Assembly: GCF_003344345.1 (NCBI RefSeq)
Contig: NZ_QPIP01000055.1
Span: 1-10,611, forward strand
Direction: 5' to 3'
Source: Wolbachia endosymbiont of Cylisticus convexus
GTDB taxonomy: Bacteria > Pseudomonadota > Alphaproteobacteria > Rickettsiales > Anaplasmataceae
DNA: 10,611 bases
Part shown: positions 1 to 6,183 of the stretch, piece after piece
How positions within the stretch are numbered: the first letter of the stretch is position 1
Layout of the letters: the number at the start of each line of letters is the position of its first letter
Position numbers and translations under genes: made by a program
The notes under the pieces: generated by a model
Databases searched by the model: none
What the model was told of the DNA's origin: nothing
The model's input: the letters and a program-made list of their open reading frames with translations, nothing else

Positions 1-401
1 TGCTTCAAGTAAAGAAATTGCTGAGAATTATCTGCTTGAGCTGGAAGGAAAATGGGGAGAAAAGTATCCTTTAGTTATAAAATCCTGGCAGAACAATTGG
101 GAAAACTTATCCAGTTATTTTAAGTATTCTGGGCCAGTTAGGAAGCTGATTTACACCACTAATCCAATTGAGGGGTTGCATAGACAAATCAGGAAATTTA
201 CTAAAACTAAGGGTTCATTTACTAGTACAAATGCCTTGTACAAACAGGTATATTGTGCTATAAAAAAGGTAGAGCAAAAGTGGATTATGGCTCTCCCTAA
301 TTGGGCTTTAACTATGTCTCAACTTGATATTTTCTTTCCAGATAGGTTGAAAATTGAGTTGAACTAAAAATGCGGCTTGACACACTTTTTTGAACATTCC
401 C
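1..401 (+). mobile_element. IS256-family insertion sequence, 3' part
   Basis: This is the right-hand part of an insertion sequence that begins before the window. It consists of the C-terminal end of the transposase and about 34 noncoding bases after the stop. The tract TTGACACACTTTTTTGAACA, followed by TTCCC, is a plausible right terminal inverted repeat because IS256-family ends of 25-40 bp lie just outside the transposase gene. The left end is not in the window, so the exact boundary near base 401 is inferred. Confidence 0.6.
2..367 (+). CDS. IS256-family (Mutator-type) transposase, C-terminal fragment
   Basis: The frame is open from base 2 to a TAA at 365-367 and gives about 121 residues. 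It is the C-terminal third of a DDE transposase of the IS256/Mutator (MULE) family, which cuts and pastes its own element. The recognisable block is YTTNPIEGLHRQIRK, the conserved IS256 motif around the last catalytic Glu, preceded by W-x3-W-x-N-L-x3-F and followed by a Lys-rich stretch and the typical W-x5-NW-x6-Q-L end. An internal ATG at 176 lies inside the motif and is not the start. The N-terminal part, with the two catalytic Asp residues, lies outside the window, so I cannot say whether the whole gene is intact. Confidence 0.88.
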   Translation, partial: ASSKEIAENYLLELEGKWGEKYPLVIKSWQNNWENLSSYFKYSGPVRKLIYTTNPIEGLHRQIRKFTKTKGSFTSTNALYKQVYCAIKKVEQKWIMALPNWALTMSQLDIFFPDRLKIELN

Positions 402-402
402 A

Positions 403-513
403 AATATTGCTATGCAAACCTTTTTTGATAGTATGCATATTGCTTATCAGAAAAATATTGATAGCATTAAACAGGATTTTGGTTTTGACTTTGTCAATTC
501 TTCTGTCAGTTAA
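403..513 (+). pseudogene. C-terminal coding remnant next to the IS256 end
   Basis: Directly after the presumed IS end, a frame runs to a TAA at 511-513 with an internal ATG at 412. It encodes MQTFFDSMHIAYQKN followed by about 18 residues ending in FVNSSVS. The composition looks like genuine protein (amphipathic, aromatic and charged residues), and it may be the tail of a gene into which the IS256 element jumped. It could also be a chance 36-codon frame. I do not recognise the family. Confidence 0.35.
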
Positions 514-529
514 TTCATGCCTGTCAGAT

Positions 530-1221
530 TAAGTTGTGTCTAGTACATATAATTCTTACTCTAATTTTTGCTTCTTTTCCTAACAATACCTCGTTTTCTA
601 AAAATCTCTAAACATTCTAATAACTCCATTTTTTGATTTATCATATATGTTGGTATCAACGACTTATGAAATAAGCTCCTATTTCATTGATTTGTTTATT
701 GGCACAAAATAACCAAGATTAGCTAAATCGTTACTTGATCAAATGCTCCCTATAACCTTCTTACTCCCTCCGTTATGTTTAATTGATCGAATGTCTGATT
801 TAAGTAATCAAAAACTAATTGCAACTTTATTCTGGACTTACTCTCATAACCTTTGTAACTACCCTTTATACAGACTTTCCTATACTGTTAGGCAGAGCTA
901 CTGTCCAATAATTTAACACTATTAAATTGCTGTAAGATTTTGCAATCAATCCGTAGTTAAATAAACACAAAATACATTTGTTTCATAAACTCAACTGCTT
1001 CTTCATTAAACCTAAACCCTGTTTCCACAAATTCTTCGTTTAATAATTGGCACATTGCATCTATGCTGCAGTTTTCAATTGCCCAAAATTATAGCTTTTA
1101 TGAATGATGAACCGCCTCTTCCTTTTCTGTTTCAATTGATTGCCATTTCATTGAAAAATTTGTTGAGGTTATTTGATAGGCGAGTTATTTTATTCATTGT
1201 TACTTCTCTCACTAAAAACAT
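530..1221 (-). pseudogene. Decayed IS4-family transposase
   Basis: Read on the minus strand, this apparently empty stretch translates in pieces into an IS4-family (DDE_Tnp_1) transposase. From the N-terminus: MFLVREVTMNKITRLSNNLN, starting at 1221 and broken by an in-frame TGA at 1132-1134; a Cys-containing MCQLLNEE segment near 1050 that continues through FNEEAVEFMKQMY; IDCKILQQFNSVKLLDSS at about 893-950, where DSS is the expected first catalytic Asp; then SRIKLQLVFDYLNQTFDQLN followed by ITEGVR (about 755-870); then ISR and KIRVRIIC-like pieces near 540-680. At least four frame changes and several stops separate these pieces. The C-terminal part with the catalytic Glu is not found, so the copy is both broken and truncated. 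Family membership rests on the K-x-QLVFDYLN and LLDSS blocks. No terminal inverted repeats were found. Confidence 0.75.
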
Positions 1222-1310
1222 ATCTGTGAGAACTTATTATTCTATCTCCTCATATCTTTTTCCTTAACTTGACTCGTATGGTTGATAGTACAATCTCCTA
1301 ACCGAGGTAG

Positions 1311-1556
1311 TCAAGACTCCATCAATGATTTGACCGTTCCTTCCAAAACCATGCTTATATACGGGCACTTAAGGCAGGCACCACTGGAAAAATCGGTTAT
1401 AACTGCAGAGACGCTCCCTGCACAACTATACCCGAAAATTGCTAAACTTAAATTTTGGTGTTTCTTCTTGATTTGACAGATTTTGTTTATCTGACGCTTA
1501 TATAGGTAAAAACCTAGAAATATTGTGAAGACATAAAGTGCACATAGTGCAAAAAA
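1311..1556 (-). pseudogene. Unrecognised membrane-protein-like frame without a start codon
   Basis: An open frame of 81 codons plus stop runs from just after an in-frame TAA (1557-1559) to a TGA (1311-1313). It contains no ATG, GTG or TTG upstream of its hydrophobic N-terminal stretch (LCALYVFTIFLGFYLY), so as it stands it cannot be started normally. After that probable membrane helix come a basic segment (KRQINKICQIKKKHQ), a second hydrophobic patch (LSLAIFGYSCAGSVSAVI), and a Cys-x-x-Cys (ACLKCPY). The hydrophobic/basic/cysteine pattern suggests a real but 5'-truncated gene. The frame continues after the TGA for about 18 more codons toward the IS4 remnant. Function unknown. Confidence 0.4.
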
Positions 1557-1610
1557 TTAAAGATAAGACACCAACTATATAATACTTTTGTCGTTTAATC
1601 TGCATAGATT

Positions 1611-1630
1611 GAAGGTAATAAAATACCTTC
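1611..1630. repeat. Perfect 7-bp inverted repeat (hairpin)
   Basis: GAAGGTA and TACCTTC are separated by ATAAAA, and the flanking T-A pair extends the stem to 8 bp. No T-run follows on either strand, so it does not look like an intrinsic terminator. It sits about 150 bases beyond the end of purF and could stabilise the 3' end of that transcript. Confidence 0.4.
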
Positions 1631-1776
1631 AGTGTTATGGTAAGGGGAATGGTGGAGTTTATAAAGGAGTTTTTACATAAATGACGCCCAGGTAAAAATT
1701 ATACGATTATGCAAAAAGTTTATTTTCAAAACTGTTGGTATAATATAGAAAAAACCTCACCTTCATTAATAATAGA

Positions 1777-3162
1777 TTACTTACCAATTGGGTAGTCACC
1801 GGTGAAACAAGCATCACAATATTGTGGTGTAGCATTGTTACGCCTTTCTGCTTTAACAGCCCTATATAGTCCATCAATACTCAAGAAGGCTAAGCTATCT
1901 ACTCCTATACTTTTCTTTATTTCTTCTATAGATTGAGTTGCGGCAATTAAATCTTTGCAATCTGGTGTATCTATTCCATAAAAACAAGAATGCTTAATTG
2001 GTGGGCTTGAAATCTTTAGGTGAATTTCTTTTACTCCCGCATCTTTTAACATAACTATTATACTTCTGAGCGTACTACCACGCACTATACTATCGTCTAT
2101 TAAAATTATGTTTTTACCTTTTAAAATATGCTTATTAGCATTGAATTTTAATTTTATTCTAACCTTACGTATTTCAGCTGTTGGCTGTATAAACGTTCTT
2201 CCTATGTAGTGATTACGAATTATTCCCAGTTCCATGGGTAACCTTGAATGCTTTGCATATCCAATAGCTGCAGGTATTCCAGAATCAGGTATAGGTACAA
2301 TCATATCCACATTGTCTTTTGGTGGACTCTCTTCTGCAAGTGTTTTTCCTATCCCTTTTCTTGCATCGTATATAGACCTGCTTTCCATTATGCTATCAGG
2401 TCTTGAAAAATAAACGTATTCAAAAATACAAAAACTTGATTTTTGCTGTGAAAAAGGAAACGCTGAAGCTAAATTACCATTTCGATCAATGGTGACTAAC
2501 TCACCTGGCTCTACTTCTCTAACAAATTTCGCATTTATTATATCAAAAGCACAAGTTTCAGATGCAAGAACATAGGAACCATTTAACTTCCCTAAAACAA
2601 GAGGTCTGATTCCTGCTGAATCTCGTACTCCAATAATTACTTCTTGATTGATTGCTACAAAAGAATAAGCGCCTTGTATTTGCTTTAATGCATATATAAA
2701 ACCCTTCAAGAAGCTATCTTTCTCACTTTTTGCTATCAGATGCACTAGTACTTCTGTGTCAATATCTGACTGAAAAATGCACTTTTGTTTAATTAATTGT
2801 TCGCGTATAGGAGAAATATTAATTAAATTACCATTATGTGCTATAGCAAAACTGCCAAATCTGTCACTTTTACCAAGCATGGGCTGTGTTCCAGACTTAC
2901 TACCACTTGTTGAATATCGAACGTGACCTATTGCGCAATCTCCAGGTAAGGATTTCTTTATTTCATCTATATCATCAAGTACGCTGCTCACCTGACCTTG
3001 AAAATGATAAGAGAGTAGCTTACCGTTGTTACTAGTTGCTATGCCAAAAGACTCTTGACCCCTATGCTGTAAAGCGTGTAGAGCGAGTATAGAATTAAAA
3101 GCAGCACTTTGGCTGCAACTTATGCCAAATACCCCACACTCCTCATGTACTTCATCAAGCAT
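1777..3162 (-). CDS. purF: Amidophosphoribosyltransferase (glutamine PRPP amidotransferase)
   Basis: PurF catalyses the first committed step of purine synthesis: PRPP plus glutamine gives 5-phosphoribosylamine, glutamate and pyrophosphate, in the cytoplasm. The 461 residues cover the family's usual length. The N-terminal glutaminase (Ntn) domain has nucleophile Cys9 in EECGVFGI after an 8-residue propeptide that must be removed, HRGQES at 33-38, VRYST at 81-85 and HNGNL at 109-113. The phosphoribosyltransferase domain carries the PRPP loop DDSIVRGST at 356-364. Cys245, Cys393, Cys449 and Cys452 (FCIFEY, SCFYGID, YCDAC) match the four ligands of the [4Fe-4S] cluster of the Bacillus-type enzyme, so this is the iron-sulfur, self-processing type. 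The start is set by the propeptide length; no Shine-Dalgarno is visible upstream. It stands alone, with decayed DNA downstream and an inverted repeat just upstream. Confidence 0.97.
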   Translation of the reverse strand: MLDEVHEECGVFGISCSQSAAFNSILALHALQHRGQESFGIATSNNGKLLSYHFQGQVSSVLDDIDEIKKSLPGDCAIGHVRYSTSGSKSGTQPMLGKSDRFGSFAIAHNGNLINISPIREQLIKQKCIFQSDIDTEVLVHLIAKSEKDSFLKGFIYALKQIQGAYSFVAINQEVIIGVRDSAGIRPLVLGKLNGSYVLASETCAFDIINAKFVREVEPGELVTIDRNGNLASAFPFSQQKSSFCIFEYVYFSRPDSIMESRSIYDARKGIGKTLAEESPPKDNVDMIVPIPDSGIPAAIGYAKHSRLPMELGIIRNHYIGRTFIQPTAEIRKVRIKLKFNANKHILKGKNIILIDDSIVRGSTLRSIIVMLKDAGVKEIHLKISSPPIKHSCFYGIDTPDCKDLIAATQSIEEIKKSIGVDSLAFLSIDGLYRAVKAERRNNATPQYCDACFTGDYPIGK

Positions 3163-3185
3163 AAAAAATATTAAATAAAGCCTGA

Positions 3186-3212
3186 TTGTACTTTAGCAGA
3201 GGCAAAGTACAA
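3186..3212 (-). promoter_or_regulatory. 9-bp hairpin in the purF leader region
   Basis: TTGTACTTT (3186-3194) pairs perfectly with AAAGTACAA (3204-3212) around a 9-base loop. On the purF strand the stem ends 23 bases before the ATG and is followed by an A/T-rich stretch with a T-run directly before the start. It could be an operator, an mRNA leader stem or an attenuator-like structure. The role is inferred from position only. Confidence 0.4.
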
Positions 3213-3352
3213 GAATTTTATTTGTTAATCCCTTTCAAAGCTGAAGCTTTCTATGATAACTTTGATATATATCAGAAAGTAGGTTATACGCAATTAATCA
3301 AATAAAGTATGGGTAGCTGATATTACTTACCATAACAAATCTATTTGTGATA

Positions 3353-3425
3353 GTTGCAGTACTTGGTGCATAGGACTTCACTGGCTGACATTTTTAGCTC
3401 CGATATAAAATAAGAATACTGCAAC
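3353..3425. repeat. Long-spaced 9-bp inverted repeat
   Basis: GTTGCAGTA (3353-3361) and TACTGCAAC (3417-3425) are perfect complements 55 bases apart. The enclosed DNA is less A/T-rich than its surroundings. It may be the closing stem of a small structured RNA or the ends of a tiny mobile repeat. I could not match it to a known RNA family. Confidence 0.35.
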
Positions 3426-3447
3426 AGAGTGAATGTGAGGTTGATCT

Positions 3448-3461
3448 TGTAGAATTCTACA
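3448..3461. repeat. Perfect 14-bp palindrome TGTAGAATTCTACA
   Basis: The palindrome has no spacer and therefore has the form of a dimeric repressor site rather than an RNA hairpin. It lies between the two divergent genes. No regulator can be assigned. Confidence 0.4.
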
Positions 3462-3502
3462 GAAATTTACAGCAAAAAAATTGAGAGCAGAACCCCTTCA
3501 CC

Positions 3503-3524
3503 AATTGATTTTTTTAGATCAATT
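3503..3524. repeat. 7-bp hairpin with a T-rich loop
   Basis: AATTGAT and ATCAATT flank an 8-base loop beginning with six T. There is no T-tract after the stem on the plus strand. On either strand it is a weak terminator candidate at best. Confidence 0.3.
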
Positions 3525-3653
3525 CTAGTAAACTATTCTCCTTTTGAGATTTTTGACAATTTTTAAGTACCGAAGAAAAAAAGATATTTTTTATTGACTT
3601 ACCTATGTATTGAGATAATTACTAAGAAGCTTTAGTGAGTAGTGGTATACAAT

Positions 3654-4885
3654 ATGGTTAATCAGGTAAACAAACGAGATGAAAGTAATCATCTTTTAAA
3701 GCTTGAACAGCTCTCTTATAACTTCTTCAAGAATCGACAGAATAGCTCACCAAATCCAGAATTACCGATCATAAGTCGTAAGAATAGGCACATGTATTTA
3801 ACCAAGAAAAGGTACGAAAAAATAAAGATGTTATAGAGTATCTTAAAAGTCTTGACTCTATTGAAATAGCAGAGAGATGTTCAGCAAATCATCTTTTTGA
3901 GCGAGACTCATCTTCTACGAAACTGCAAATACCATTAACTACAGATGAACAAAGTCTAGTTGAAAAATTTTGTGATGAGATGACAAAAGGTATGACAGAA
4001 CGCAATGAGCAAGAAAGCGTTTTAAGGTACATTGAACGCATAACAGAGGACTATTTAAATCAAGGAATAAGATTAAACTCATATTACGGTAAGGATAATA
4101 AAACTGTAACAAATTTAATATTTGAAAAAATGGAAGAATTAATTAATCGCTTTCACACAAATCCACATAATTCAACTACGAAAAATATCATACAAAAGAT
4201 CACTCGTGATTTAGTGTTAAAAGGTGGGGTAGAAAAAGAATTATCTTTTTATAGCGATATTGAAGGCGGATATTATGGCCCTGATGATTTAAAAAATTTG
4301 AACGAGCAATGTAAGAGTAGGAGAAAAATTCTAGAGGGTATAGCATATGAAAGTATTGTGAAAAAAGATAATAAGCAAATTGATGAATATGACCTCGAAG
4401 TAGAAGTAGATAATAAATATTTTTATATTCAATATCCACGAGGTAGTATTATTGAAACTGCAAGAGTCTTAAATAATGAAAAAGCTAAAGATTTAGAAAT
4501 TGGCATATTTCAAATTGAGGAAAGCATAGTAAGAGTTGAAATCACAAAAGACGGAAAAAGAAATTACACAGATATTTTTAAAGGTGGCATTGAAATATTT
4601 TTTACTACTAAACTAGGAGAGATTAGTATTTATCTACGGAAAGATGGTAACAAAATGGTAGTAGAAATTGATGAGGAAAGTAAAATAAGGTTTAGCAAGT
4701 TAGAAAACAAATCAAGCTTTGGAGGGAATTGTCTTATACAAGGGAAAAGTGTTTTAGAAGTTATGGGCAAGAGTTTTGAGAATATTCCTACACAGTCAAC
4801 TCAGACTATTAAGAATGTTCCATCTACTAGTCTTACGCAAGCGTGTTCACAGCAACAAGAAAACTCAGGTAGGGGGTTAAATTAA
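3654..4885 (+). pseudogene. Unrecognised lineage-specific protein, split by a frameshift
   Basis: I do not recognise this gene. It starts at ATG 3654 (MVNQVNKRDESNHL; a GTG at 3642 is also in frame) and runs 56 codons to a six-A run at 3817-3822. Stepping back one base there joins it to a frame open to the TAA at 4883-4885, giving about 410 residues. Evidence for one original gene is that the second frame is open from 3788, well before its first ATG at 3980, and stays protein-like (VIEYLKSLDSIEIAERCS). The product is hydrophilic and rich in Lys, Glu and Asn, with no signal peptide or membrane helix. The second half alternates charged and beta-like segments, and the last 35 residues are rich in Ser, Thr and Gln (TQSTQTIKNVPSTSLTQ). 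If not rescued by slippage, only a 301-residue product from 3980 could be made, and no Shine-Dalgarno precedes that ATG. A host-directed role is possible but only a guess. Confidence 0.6.
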
Positions 4886-5007
4886 TGTATTTTTTAGGAC
4901 AAGAAATTAATTATAAATATTCATACGCATTGAATTAGAGCAGAGGATATGAGACAGTAATTAACAGAAGAACTAAAGGTAAATGTGATTGTCAAAATGG
5001 TGATTGA

Positions 5008-5547
5008 TTAAATCAACTTGGATAAGTAAATAGCAGCTTTACAGCTTGTTTTTATGAATGAAGATAAAACGTTGTAGCCAAGTGCGCTTTCAGCATTGTG
5101 CTGAATTGCAATATCTCTGTGTTCTAACTCTTCATCGCGAAATTTACTTATAGTTTCTCTTAGTTCCCCATCTTCTAAATGTAAGACTTGCTCCTTATAG
5201 TGCTCTCCGATCACTTCTTCAACTGCAGCAGTGCAAGCCATAGCAGCTTTTTTACCCATCATGGCAGTTACAACACCAAGTGACACCCCTAAAACACGCC
5301 AAACTGGCAACAAAACAGTAGGACGAACTCTTTGCTCCTTGATTTTCTCATTAAAATAGTGGAAATGTTTTTTTTCCTGCTCCTCCATTTCAATTATTTT
5401 GTCAATTATGGAAGATTTTTTAAGAATAAATTTTTGACCAGAATAAATGCAAATGGCTCCATATTCGCCAGCATGATTTACTCTAATTGCTTGTTCTAAA
5501 AAATTTCCTTTCAATTTTTTTATATTGTTTTTCAATGTTTCCTCCAT
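5008..5547 (-). CDS. coq7: Ubiquinone biosynthesis hydroxylase Coq7 (di-iron)
   Basis: Coq7 hydroxylates the demethoxyubiquinone ring in the late steps of ubiquinone synthesis, peripherally at the inner membrane, using a ferritin-like di-iron centre. The 179 residues match the short bacterial/mitochondrial form. The two E-x-x-H pairs and extra Glu ligands are present: Glu28 in NHAGEYGA, Glu58-x-x-His61 in EEQEKKHF, Glu110/111 in AAVEEVIGEHY and Glu140-x-x-His143 in DEELEHRDI. The central hydrophobic segment (LLPVWRVLGVSLGVVTAMMG, about residues 79-98) is the expected membrane-contact helix. The C-terminus (AAIYLSKLI) is also typical. Start choice is uncertain: ATG at 5547 has no upstream ribosome site, but a GGAGG overlaps it and would suit a TTG start at 5535. 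It is a monocistronic gene convergent with the frameshifted gene before it. Confidence 0.95.
   Translation of the reverse strand: MEETLKNNIKKLKGNFLEQAIRVNHAGEYGAICIYSGQKFILKKSSIIDKIIEMEEQEKKHFHYFNEKIKEQRVRPTVLLPVWRVLGVSLGVVTAMMGKKAAMACTAAVEEVIGEHYKEQVLHLEDGELRETISKFRDEELEHRDIAIQHNAESALGYNVLSSFIKTSCKAAIYLSKLI
5541..5545 (-). promoter_or_regulatory. GGAGG ribosome site overlapping the annotated coq7 start
   Basis: On the minus strand GGAGG begins with the G of the annotated ATG and lies 5 bases before an in-frame TTG (5535-5533). This spacing is ideal for that TTG, and no ribosome site precedes the ATG. A start at TTG would remove only four residues (MEET) and leave all iron ligands in place. 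Confidence 0.4.
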
Positions 5548-5906
5548 TTATTTCTGCATTAGTACTACTATAAACCAACATATTATAGAGTAAATAAAAT
5601 TCCATGCATACATTGCAAAAACATTATGATTACAGAAACTCAAGTAGCTATAGCAACGACAAAAGTTACTTGACAAACCCTCCCACTTTCCCTTATCATA
5701 CCAATGAGAGTATTTATCCTTGTTTTTGGGCTCAACGACAAAATTCAGTAAAAAAACTCAGATGTTTATTGGCAAATTACATAAAATTATAGCGGCTGCA
5801 TGTCTTTTTTATTTTTTCTACATTCAGCCAAATCGCGCTTAAAATAAGCGTTAGCACATTATTACAATGCCAATTTAAATTATTATAGGGTCAAAACTCG
5901 CTACTC
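5548..5906. other. A/T-rich spacer with no supported gene
   Basis: This is the upstream region of coq7 (minus) and should carry its promoter. I see only a small 6-bp hairpin (CGCTTA-AAA-TAAGCG, 5836-5850). A 62-codon plus-strand frame at 5604-5792 has a low-complexity, unlikely composition and no ribosome site. Nothing else is supported. Confidence 0.5.
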
Positions 5907-5950
5907 GGGGATTCTTTTGTCTTTTTTATTTAGTAAATTTCTTAATATTT
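5907..5950 (+). repeat. Direct repeat, copy 1, left of the palindromic element
   Basis: The 44 bases from GGGG to TAATATTT match 6097-6143 closely, with shared blocks TTCTTTTG and ATTTAGTAAATTT-TTAATATTT; the differences are a few substitutions and a 3-base gap. The two copies flank the compound palindrome at 5977-6060. Confidence 0.65.
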
Positions 5951-5976
5951 GGATTAGTTGGGAGTCCTATAGAGAT

Positions 5977-6060
5977 GTCATTCCAGTGCTTGACACTGGA
6001 ATCCAGTTCTTATTACCTGGTCAGTTTTCTGGATCCCAGTGTCTGGGTACTGGGATGACA
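5977..6060. repeat. Compound Wolbachia-type palindromic repeat
   Basis: Two hairpins lie head to tail. The left is ATTCCAGTG-CTTGA-CACTGGAAT (5980-6002) and the right is ATCCCAGT-GTCTGGGT-ACTGGGAT (6033-6056). The outermost TGTCATTCCAGT and ACTGGGATGACA also form an imperfect inverted repeat across the whole 84-base unit, as do the inner GGAATCCAG and CTGGATCC. This nested layout and core match the small palindromic repeats known from Wolbachia and Rickettsia genomes. It lies between the unrelated genes coq7 and udg. Confidence 0.75.
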
Positions 6061-6096
6061 AGAAATAGGCTCTTGCATGACAGGAAAAAGGGCACA

Positions 6097-6143
6097 GGGA
6101 GTTCTTTTGCCTTTTTCTCTATTTAGTAAATTTTTTAATATTT
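6097..6143 (+). repeat. Direct repeat, copy 2, right of the palindromic element
   Basis: This is the partner of 5907-5950, 47 bases long, with the shared ATTTAGTAAATTT block. It is followed by a degenerate palindrome arm, GGTACTGAGATGATAAC (6157-6173), which resembles the right end of the palindromic unit. Confidence 0.65.
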
Positions 6144-6183
6144 AATGCAAGTAGCCGGTACTGAGATGATAACGAGTAGTAAG

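Larger units (their letters stand above)
3163..3653. other. 490-base divergent spacer rich in inverted repeats
   Basis: This spacer separates the starts of purF (minus) and the frameshifted plus-strand gene, so it should contain both promoters. I find no coding frame worth naming. It holds four inverted repeats: 3186-3212, 3353-3425, 3448-3461 and 3503-3524. A possible plus-strand promoter is TTGACT at 3594-3599 with GATAAT at 3614-3619, but the 14-base gap is too short for a good sigma-70 site, so I do not list it separately. Confidence 0.5.

Noticed and set aside
1055..1267. Plus-strand frame of 70 codons
   Set aside because: It is antisense to the decayed IS4 transposase, whose protein similarity is on the minus strand, and it has no ribosome site.
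1282..1476. Plus-strand frame of 64 codons
   Set aside because: The minus strand here has the longer, more protein-like frame (hydrophobic helix, Cys pair), and the plus frame has no ribosome site.
1662..1695. AAAGGAG followed by ATG at 1681
   Set aside because: It looks like a gene start, but the frame is only M-T-P-R and then TAA; at most a ghost of a start.
3594..3619. TTGACT ... GATAAT promoter before the frameshifted gene
   Set aside because: The gap of 14 bases is too short for a normal sigma-70 promoter.
5604..5792. Plus-strand frame of 62 codons
   Set aside because: Low-complexity composition, no ribosome site, and it lies in the coq7 upstream region.
5917..6126. Plus-strand frame of 69 codons
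   Set aside because: It is the translation of the palindromic repeat (VIPVLDTGIQ-type product), a common false gene in Wolbachia.
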